NCBI GenBank assembly: GCA_021159125.1
Contig: JAGGSL010000143.1
Span: 1-15,545 of the forward strand
Origin: Thermoplasmata archaeon
GTDB taxonomy: Archaea; Thermoplasmatota; E2; UBA202; DSCA01
Length of the DNA stretch: 15,545 nucleotides
Direction of reading: 5' to 3'
Shown here: positions 7,169 through 13,152 of the stretch, piece after piece
How the letters are laid out: the number at the start of each line of letters is the position of its first letter
Position numbering within the stretch: the stretch's first letter is position 1
Notes under the pieces: generated by a model
What the model saw: the letters and a program-made list of their open reading frames with translations, nothing else
What the model was told of the DNA's origin: nothing
The model's database searches: none
Program-made: the position numbers and the translations under genes

Positions 7169-8279
7169 ATTCTATATCCTTAAATCTCCCCTTCAACTTT
7201 TCCATAACTTTTGGAAGCGTTGTGTATTCCATGTCTGCCAGCGGCAGGCGGTGCGGCTCGAAAGGCCCGTGTCTGCGCATATAATCTGCAACTTCTATTG
7301 CCTTCTGGCGGGTGTAATCAAAGCCAGGGTCATCGAATAAATCTGCAGGGCCTGTCATCTTTCCGTCTTTTATCTGGAACCCGACGGCAACAACCCTTGG
7401 CGGTCCGTCAAAGCGTGTGCATCTCGCCTGCTTCACGGACACAGGCATGATAGGCCCGTTATGCGAGCCCCTCATCCATCCTGAAACCAGATGCGGGAAC
7501 GCAAAGCCTTCTAACACTTCTCCAAGGGCGGGCAGCCCCGACTGGGCGCGGACAGCAGCCACAGGATCATCTTTTCCCACATATTCCCCTGCAATCTGGT
7601 ATAATTTCTCTGTTGAAATCACGGCAACAGGTTCATCTGCAGGAAGCTTCCCTCCCTCCTTTGGGTAAACTCTTTTTATCACAAATCTTGATTTTGCGCC
7701 TATGAGGGCAAGGGCATCATACATCTCTTCTGGCATGTCCATGAACACTTTTTTGTGCTCAAGTATGTCCCATATCTCTAATTTAAAACCTGCGTGAAGA
7801 GAGGGGTCTATTACAAGACCTGCCGTGTTGAATGGATCAGCAAAAATTTTGAATATTGGCAGATTGAATGCGCCGGGCTCTGTCTTATCCATTAAAAATG
7901 CAATGAGTGGCTCAGACTTTCTTTCGGTAAATTCCATTTCCGCCACGCCCGGCCCCAACCCCCTTATGTTGCCGGAAAAAGCATCTTTAAGCAGATCCTG
8001 ACCTGCTCCGTACAACCCGAGTGATTTCGCTATTTCTGTTGCCTTCGTGAAAGTATTCCAGGCAAGAGAATGAATTTCTTCATTGTTCTCTCCTCTGTGG
8101 TGTGTCATAAGTAGCTCAAGGTCGTCACCGCAGTGGGTAACATGAAAGTCTATTAGCAACCCTTCATTTTTTGCTTCTGAAAGATTTTTTTCGGCAACTT
8201 CAATAAGCTTCTCATGTACAGAGGAATGCCCCGGGAAACCCCCTACATCTGCTTTTATAATACTAAATGTGGTTTTCAT
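7167..8279 (-). CDS. fbp: Fructose 1,6-bisphosphate aldolase/phosphatase (bifunctional)
   Basis: Archaeal/deep-branching bifunctional enzyme of 370 residues that condenses dihydroxyacetone phosphate and glyceraldehyde 3-phosphate to FBP and then hydrolyses it to fructose 6-phosphate. This makes gluconeogenesis one-way. Metal-binding positions of the family are visible: Asp11 and His18 in KADVGGFPGHSS, and Asp52/Asp53 in HCGDDLEL. The aldolase Schiff-base region reads AGEYVGKDDP, with Tyr233 and Lys236, and late Tyr352 lies in DMEYTTLP. These correspond, with a constant shift of 4, to Tyr229, Lys232 and Tyr348 of the crenarchaeal enzyme. Both activities should therefore be intact. GPGVAEMEFTER and DPFNTAGLVIDP also match. 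The length is normal for the family. A TATA-like box at 8301-8308 predicts a leaderless start at 8279. The response regulator gene ends only 36 bases upstream on the same strand, so read-through is possible. Confidence 0.97.
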   Translation of the reverse strand: MKTTFSIIKADVGGFPGHSSVHEKLIEVAEKNLSEAKNEGLLIDFHVTHCGDDLELLMTHHRGENNEEIHSLAWNTFTKATEIAKSLGLYGAGQDLLKDAFSGNIRGLGPGVAEMEFTERKSEPLIAFLMDKTEPGAFNLPIFKIFADPFNTAGLVIDPSLHAGFKLEIWDILEHKKVFMDMPEEMYDALALIGAKSRFVIKRVYPKEGGKLPADEPVAVISTEKLYQIAGEYVGKDDPVAAVRAQSGLPALGEVLEGFAFPHLVSGWMRGSHNGPIMPVSVKQARCTRFDGPPRVVAVGFQIKDGKMTGPADLFDDPGFDYTRQKAIEVADYMRRHGPFEPHRLPLADMEYTTLPKVMEKLKGRFKDIE

Positions 8280-8300
8280 GTATGAGGTAACGAAGTTGAG

Positions 8301-8313
8301 TTAAAAAATTTTT
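8301..8313 (-). promoter_or_regulatory. TATA-like box of FBP aldolase/phosphatase gene
   Basis: On the minus strand this reads AAAATTTTTTAA, centred about 26 bases ahead of the ATG at 8279. No Shine-Dalgarno-like purine run lies between them, so the sequence favours a leaderless mRNA. It sits in the 36-base gap after the response regulator stop. Confidence 0.45.
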
Positions 8314-8315
8314 GC

Positions 8316-8750
8316 CTAATCTTGTTGCTGGAAGAACATATCCACCATTTTTGAAAACTCGTGGAATGGGATTGTTCTGCCAATTATTTTTTCGGTATAT
8401 TCCCCAAGTTTTTTACTCCATTCTGTATCAAACCAAGCAGTATAACCCCATATCCTTGCCTGGGGGTCGATTTTCAATATCCCATCTGTTGTTCTCACTC
8501 CGTCCAGCTTCCCTGTTCCTTTCATGTGATTTTCTATCGCTGTCATATTATCCTCACCTGATAAATTCAAATCCATGATGACAAGATCGGGTTTTTTCCC
8601 CTCTTCCATCAATTTTCTGTACATCTCTATTCCCTCCTCACCTGTCAGTGCATTGTGAATTTCAACAGGAGTTTTCATCCTTTTCAAATTTATTTCAAGT
8701 AGTTCGTGAACCATTGGTTCATCATCAACTACCAGTATTATTTTACTCAC
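8316..8750 (-). CDS. Atypical response regulator receiver-domain protein
   Basis: Stand-alone receiver protein, 144 residues, with no DNA-binding or other output domain. The acidic pair Asp9/Asp10 lies in ILVVDDEP, the phospho-acceptor Asp60 in LVIMDLNLSGED, and the switch Thr104 in IWGYTAWFDTEW. The usual Lys-Pro after beta-5 is replaced by IIGRTIP, with Arg near 125. About 20 extra residues (NMTAIENHMKGTGKLDGV, near 68-85) separate the phospho-acceptor from the TDGILKIDP helix. The GTG at 8750 is chosen because GAGGTG lies 6 bases before it; another GTG at 8759 is closer to that site. The start overlaps the sensor stop by 8 bases, so the pair is translationally coupled. It presumably signals by protein contact. 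Phosphorylation chemistry should be possible at Asp60, but the missing Lys makes normal signalling uncertain. Confidence 0.88.
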   Translation of the reverse strand: MSKIILVVDDEPMVHELLEINLKRMKTPVEIHNALTGEEGIEMYRKLMEEGKKPDLVIMDLNLSGEDNMTAIENHMKGTGKLDGVRTTDGILKIDPQARIWGYTAWFDTEWSKKLGEYTEKIIGRTIPFHEFSKMVDMFFQQQD

Positions 8751-11745
8751 GTATCTCACCTCTCTGGGTTACATTTTTCACAACTTTTTCCACTCTTGTT
8801 ATAGCATGGTAGGCAGACTCTATTTTTTTCTTGCATTCGTCAGGTGCCTCTTCCATGGCCAGGTGGAGATATCCCTTTGCAATCGTTATTGGGTTAAAAA
8901 AATAATGGGCCGTATCCATTTTAAATCTTCTCTCTTCCTCAAGAACCCTCTTCATTTCTTCCTCTGCCTTTATTTTTGCTATTCCTGCAGCTATTTCTTC
9001 AGATATGCTTGATAATATCCTTCTCTTTTCATTTGGCAGAACATTTTTTGATGATGTGGCAACCTGGATAACCCCATGTAACTCATTTTTTGTTATAAGG
9101 GGTATGGTGTAAAGTTCTCTTAAATTATATTTTCTATAGAGATCACGGTTGAAAGAGAGAGGCTCATATTCCTGCAGGTTTTCCACATATCTTTCCTTTT
9201 TTGAGAGACACGCCTTTACCACCTCCCAGGGCTGGCTTTCATCAATTTCAATCCTTTTAATGGAAATATTCTGCAAATCAGGGGGATAACCAATGTGGGC
9301 AACAGGGATGAGCACTTTTTCGTCACATATAAAGAAATTAGCAAAGTCGCATTCAAATGCTTCTTTTATGATTTCTGTCATCTCCTCCCCGAATTTTTCG
9401 ATGCTGTCATTTCTGTTTATACTCATGCTTATTTTGAGATAGAGCTCGGAGAGTTTCAGTACCTCTTCCTCTGCTTTTATTCTTTCGGTTATATCACGAA
9501 GTATTCCCATCACTTTCACTTCGCCTTTCTTTCCAATATTTACTGTTGTCACCTCAACCGTCTTTGTTTTCCCGTCTTTTGATATAATCCTGAACTCATA
9601 TCTCTCGGGTATCTTTTCTCCTCTTTTCCTCGCTTCCTCCCTTTTCTCTATGAGTTTCACATCGTCAGGATGGATAATGTTCCAGAAACTGAAGTCATCG
9701 CTGTATATCTCCTGTGACGAATATCCGGTCAGTTTCTCAAAAGCAGGATTTACATATGTGAATCCCCCCGGGGTGATGATATATATGGCATCGTTTGCAT
9801 TTTCAACAACCCCTCGGAAACGTGCTTCGCTTTCCCTCAAAGCTTCCTCTGCCTTCTTGCGGGCAGTGATATCTATGAGCGATATAATGGATTTTTTAGT
9901 TCTGGGGAGCAAATTGACATTGATGAGCATGTGTAAAATCTTGCCATCCTTGTTTATGGCCCTGAATTCATAAGTTGTTGGCACTTTCTCAGGATTATTT
10001 CTTCTTTCTTTATGGTACTCAAGCATTTTTTCGAGGTCATCGGGATGGACAAAGCTCGCCCATTTCATCTTTCCCTCGACTTCTTTTTTGGAATAACCAC
10101 ATAATTTTTCAAACCTGGAATTGACCAAAGAAATTGTGCCGTCCTCCTCTGAAATCAGCATTGCCGTTCCTGTATTTTCAAAAGTCGCTCTATATTTCTC
10201 TTCCGATGATTTGAGGGCGGTTATATCTTCGACTGTGCCAACAATGTACTGTATCTCGCCGCTTTCATCTTTTATTGCCCGGGCATTTTCTGAAATCCAT
10301 ATAACGCTTCCATCCTTTCTGTATATCTGTGATTCAAAATTTGTCACCTCTCCCTTTTCTTCCAGCTGCTTTAGGAATTCTTTTCTTCTGTTTGGGTCTG
10401 CATATAGCTGGGTTGATATGTCATTCATGCCGTGTATCAAATCTTCCGGGGATTCATAGCCGTATATCCTGGCTAATGCAGGGTTTACAAGCACGTGCTT
10501 CCCTTCAAGCGTACTCTTGTATATCCCCATGACGGCATTTTCAAAAATACTTCTGTAATTTTCCTCGGCAATGAGCAACTTTTTCTCTGCCTCCATTCTT
10601 TTTGTTATATCTCTTACAATTGCTTGCACAAAGAATTTTCCTTTTATTTCAATCTTGCTCAAAGAAACTTCGGTATCAAATGGTGTTCCATCCATGCGGA
10701 TATGCTTCCAGTAAAATCGCTGTGGTTTTCCTTCCAGTGCTGCATTTATTTTTTTGAGAGCTTTCTTCTTCGAATCTTCTCCGTCTGGCTGTTTTTCAGG
10801 CGAAAATTCGTATGGGGCATGACCAATTATATCCTCCTTTCTGCATCCGAACATCTCCACTGTTTTCTTGTTGCAATCTATGAATACTTCCCTTGACATC
10901 AAAAAAATCGCATCATTTGCCGAATCAAATAGGGTGCGATACTTCCTCTCGCCGCTTATTAACTTTTCAACCGCTTCCCTCCTCTCTGTTACGTCTCTCA
11001 TCATGCCCAGAACTCTTACCTCCTTTCCAGGCAGGGGGATTGTATTCACTTCGACATATTTTGTTTTTCCATCTTTGGTTATAATTCTGAATTGATATGA
11101 GGGCGGCAATTCCTTTCCTTTCTCTCTTGCCTTCTCCCTTTCTTCTATGAGCTTTACATCCTCAGGGTGTATCATATCCCAGAAATTGAAATCCTTGCTG
11201 CATACTTCGCCAGCTTTGTAGCCTGTGATTTTTTCAAAAGCAGGATTCACATATTCAAAACCTTCTGGTGTTATTATGTAAATGCCGTCCAGAGCATTTT
11301 CGACTAAAGTACGATATCTTCTTTCCTTTTCTTCCAATTTGAACTCTGTTTCCTTTAATTTTGTTATATCCCTAACTACGCCCAATGCATGCGCCTTTCC
11401 CTTGTATACCACCTTTGCCATTGATAAATTTATGAAAATTTCTTTTCCGTCTGCCCTCTTTGCCTTTACCACGTATTCCTTCTCTAAGAGATTGTTTTTA
11501 AGTGCTTCCTTTATGTCTCGTCTTATTTTTTCCGCATCTTCTTTTTCCAGCAAAGTAAGCAAATTTTTGTTTTTCAATTCATCAGCTGATTTTGCCCCGA
11601 ATATTTTTAAAAAGGCGGGATTTGCATATACAAGTTTATATGAGGTGGCGAGGAATATGCCATCATTTGAATGCTCAGAAATAATGCGATATATTTCCTC
11701 ATCTCTCTGCATATAAGATTTTTCTTTTTGTTTAAATGAGGGCAT
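8743..11745 (-). CDS. Six-PAS/GAF sensor protein with terminal DHp-like helices and no ATPase domain
   Basis: Cytosolic sensor of 1000 residues with no membrane segments. Six PAS domains with PAC tails lie at about 16-131, 142-256, 267-385, 395-511, 517-632 and 643-757. Each ends in a D[IV]T motif and a short coiled linker. A GAF-like domain lies at 768-923, then a coiled linker, then an HisKA/DHp-like pair of helices at 940-1000. The H-box reads DTAHYFFNPITIAKGYLHLA with the candidate His at 947; the usual acidic residue after His is Tyr. The stop follows directly after the second helix, and no N, G1 or G2 box of an HATPase_c domain is present in any frame downstream. PAS2 and PAS6 are near duplicates. 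The ATG at 11745 is preceded by GGAGAT; a TTG at 11757 would add four residues. It overlaps the response regulator, its probable partner. Ligands of the PAS and GAF domains are unknown. Confidence 0.9.
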   Translation of the reverse strand: MPSFKQKEKSYMQRDEEIYRIISEHSNDGIFLATSYKLVYANPAFLKIFGAKSADELKNKNLLTLLEKEDAEKIRRDIKEALKNNLLEKEYVVKAKRADGKEIFINLSMAKVVYKGKAHALGVVRDITKLKETEFKLEEKERRYRTLVENALDGIYIITPEGFEYVNPAFEKITGYKAGEVCSKDFNFWDMIHPEDVKLIEEREKAREKGKELPPSYQFRIITKDGKTKYVEVNTIPLPGKEVRVLGMMRDVTERREAVEKLISGERKYRTLFDSANDAIFLMSREVFIDCNKKTVEMFGCRKEDIIGHAPYEFSPEKQPDGEDSKKKALKKINAALEGKPQRFYWKHIRMDGTPFDTEVSLSKIEIKGKFFVQAIVRDITKRMEAEKKLLIAEENYRSIFENAVMGIYKSTLEGKHVLVNPALARIYGYESPEDLIHGMNDISTQLYADPNRRKEFLKQLEEKGEVTNFESQIYRKDGSVIWISENARAIKDESGEIQYIVGTVEDITALKSSEEKYRATFENTGTAMLISEEDGTISLVNSRFEKLCGYSKKEVEGKMKWASFVHPDDLEKMLEYHKERRNNPEKVPTTYEFRAINKDGKILHMLINVNLLPRTKKSIISLIDITARKKAEEALRESEARFRGVVENANDAIYIITPGGFTYVNPAFEKLTGYSSQEIYSDDFSFWNIIHPDDVKLIEKREEARKRGEKIPERYEFRIISKDGKTKTVEVTTVNIGKKGEVKVMGILRDITERIKAEEEVLKLSELYLKISMSINRNDSIEKFGEEMTEIIKEAFECDFANFFICDEKVLIPVAHIGYPPDLQNISIKRIEIDESQPWEVVKACLSKKERYVENLQEYEPLSFNRDLYRKYNLRELYTIPLITKNELHGVIQVATSSKNVLPNEKRRILSSISEEIAAGIAKIKAEEEMKRVLEEERRFKMDTAHYFFNPITIAKGYLHLAMEEAPDECKKKIESAYHAITRVEKVVKNVTQRGEIRE

Positions 11746-11757
11746 GCCTATCTCCAA

Positions 11758-11812
11758 CTACAAATAAATGTAGCTATAAAGTAATTTCCTCTATTTACTA
11801 TAAACATTTCGG
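11758..11812 (-). promoter_or_regulatory. Promoter region of PAS sensor with small inverted repeat
   Basis: Two TATA-like elements read on the minus strand as GTTTATAGTA (about 11796-11806) and CTTTATAGC (about 11773-11781). CTACAAATAAATGTAG at 11758-11773 is an inverted repeat with 5-base arms and a 6-base spacer, between the second TATA element and the GGAGAT ahead of the ATG at 11745. The inverted repeat could be an operator, or chance in AT-rich DNA. The element shows that the sensor gene can be transcribed separately from the upstream DUF123 gene. Confidence 0.4.
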
Positions 11813-11819
11813 TATAATT

Positions 11820-12254
11820 TCATATGCTTTGCCCCTTATATCTCTTCATTCCTGCATCCCTGAGTTTATTTGCTATGGCTTCTGCGCTTTCCGAATAAAA
11901 GAGGTGGGTATTGCATTTGCAATCGCTTGAACCAAAATGGGGTACTCCGCTAAATTCATCTTTCATATGAGATGCAATAGAACATTCCTTTCTCTCTCCT
12001 TCGATAAAAAACACCATCCTGACCGCGCTTTTTTCAAGCAAATAATCAATGTGCCAGTGCTTCTTTTTATCTTTTCTCAGATGTCTTCTTATGCGGCCAT
12101 CAAGCCCCCCCATCGCAGAGCCGATATATGCGTAATAACCTTTTTTGAAATTCAGTATGCCTAATCTACCCACCTCTATTTCATCATCTTTTTTCAGCTC
12201 TACGATGAGGGCATATGTGCCCTTTCTTGCTTTACCCGCTTTTTTGCTCAACAA
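11820..12254 (-). CDS. DUF123 family GIY-YIG domain protein
   Basis: Protein of 144 residues matching the archaeal DUF123 group of the GIY-YIG nuclease superfamily, sometimes fused to endonuclease III in other archaea. The GIY half is GTYALIVEL (12-20), the YIG half is GYYAYIGSAMGGLDGR (39-54), and Arg56 and His58 follow in RIRRHLR. HWHIDYLLE lies at 66-74, a candidate metal-binding Glu in ERKECSIASHM (87-97), and the family-typical GSSDCKCNTHLF at 108-119. No ATG is available; TTG at 12254 or, with better spacing from the GAGG, TTG at 12251 are the likely starts. It overlaps the end of the Mrp gene by 23 bases and should be co-translated with it. DNA repair or cleavage is predicted from the fold but no activity is shown; the two clustered Cys residues may bind metal. 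Confidence 0.88.
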   Translation of the reverse strand: MLSKKAGKARKGTYALIVELKKDDEIEVGRLGILNFKKGYYAYIGSAMGGLDGRIRRHLRKDKKKHWHIDYLLEKSAVRMVFFIEGERKECSIASHMKDEFSGVPHFGSSDCKCNTHLFYSESAEAIANKLRDAGMKRYKGQSI

Positions 12255-13038
12255 TTTCCTCTATTTTTTTCACAACCGAGGCAAACGCTTCAGATGCTTT
12301 TGTGTCTTTGTTAAGAACAAATGGTTTGCCGGAATCCCCTGATTCCACAATTCTTCCATCTATCGGAATGGCGCCCAGGAAAGGAACCCCTAGCTCTTCC
12401 GCGGATTTCTTCCCGCCGCCAACCTTGAACAAATCTATTTCCTTGCCGCAGTGGGGGCATGTAAAGCCGCTCATATTCTCCACAATACCGAGAACGGGCA
12501 TATTCAGCGTTTTTGCAAACATGACGGCTTTCCTTGAATCAAGGAGTGCAACATCCTGGGGCGTTGTGACAATGAGGGCCATGCCTTTGGGTATCAGTTG
12601 TGCTATGCTCAGCGGTTCGTCACCTGTTCCGGGTGGAAGATCCACCACCAGATAGTCAAGATTTCCCCATTCCACATCTCCGATGAACTGCTTTATTGCC
12701 TTCATCTTCAACGGTCCGCGCCATATGACGGGTGTGTCTTTATCCTTCAAAAGAAAACCCATGGATATGACCTTAAGATGCGGCGAGACCATCACAGGGT
12801 ACATGCTTTTCTCATCGCCTCCTATTTTTTCTTCCTCTATGCCCAGCATTTTCGGGATGTTGGGGCCATGGATATCTATATCAAGCAGGCCCACCTCTTT
12901 TCCTTCCGCAGACAGGGCAACAGCAAGATTTGTGGCAACAGTGCTTTTTCCAACACCTCCTTTTCCGCTCATTACCACAATCTTATGCTTTATTTTCTCC
13001 AGGTTTTTGGCAATATTTTCTTCGGGATTATGATTCAT
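12232..13038 (-). CDS. mrp: Mrp/NBP35-type iron-sulfur carrier P-loop ATPase
   Basis: Mrp/ApbC/NBP35-family ATPase that binds a Fe-S cluster between two subunits and passes it to target proteins in the cytosol. From the ATG at 13038 it is 268 residues. The deviant Walker A MSGKGGVGKST is at 23-33, the Asp-rich switch DIDIHGPNIP at 53-62, IWRGPLKM at 105-112, VVDLPPGTGDE at 131-141 and VTTPQ at 157-161. The bridging-cluster motif CPHC has Cys194 and Cys197. No N-terminal four-Cys ferredoxin region is present, so it is the short archaeal/bacterial Mrp form. A TATA-like box at 13059-13070 puts transcription start near 13038-13044, so the start is ATG 13038 or the ATG two codons earlier at 13044, in a leaderless mRNA. 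The longer open frame from 13131 would run through the promoter. Confidence 0.95.
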   Translation of the reverse strand: MNHNPEENIAKNLEKIKHKIVVMSGKGGVGKSTVATNLAVALSAEGKEVGLLDIDIHGPNIPKMLGIEEEKIGGDEKSMYPVMVSPHLKVISMGFLLKDKDTPVIWRGPLKMKAIKQFIGDVEWGNLDYLVVDLPPGTGDEPLSIAQLIPKGMALIVTTPQDVALLDSRKAVMFAKTLNMPVLGIVENMSGFTCPHCGKEIDLFKVGGGKKSAEELGVPFLGAIPIDGRIVESGDSGKPFVLNKDTKASEAFASVVKKIEEIVEQKSG

Positions 13039-13044
13039 GGACAT

Positions 13045-13152
13045 GGCAATGAACTTGGTATAATAAATTTTTGGTTTTGGTGATGGCATACCCTCATGCT
13101 GCCATCCGAAATTATTATAGGGATGTAGCATATATCATAATACAAAAAAGTG
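13045..13152. promoter_or_regulatory. Divergent promoter region, Mrp / C25-like exported protein
   Basis: This 108-base gap lies between divergent genes. On the minus strand a TATA-like box (AAATTTATTATACC at 13057-13070) serves Mrp. On the plus strand attattata (13111-13119) would start the exported-protein mRNA near 13141, leaving a 12-base leader; a second candidate, catatatcat (13129-13138), is too close to the ATG unless translation starts at the ATG 13159. No strong Shine-Dalgarno is present. Confidence 0.4.

Noticed and set aside
8743..8750. Frameshift joining sensor and response regulator into one hybrid kinase
   Set aside because: The overlap has a normal stop (TAA) and a separate GTG start with an SD site. 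Even if joined, no ATPase domain would appear, so it looks like ordinary gene coupling.
13039..13131. Extended Mrp reading frame
   Set aside because: It covers the Mrp TATA-like box and the divergent intergenic region; the family fold starts after the later ATG codons.
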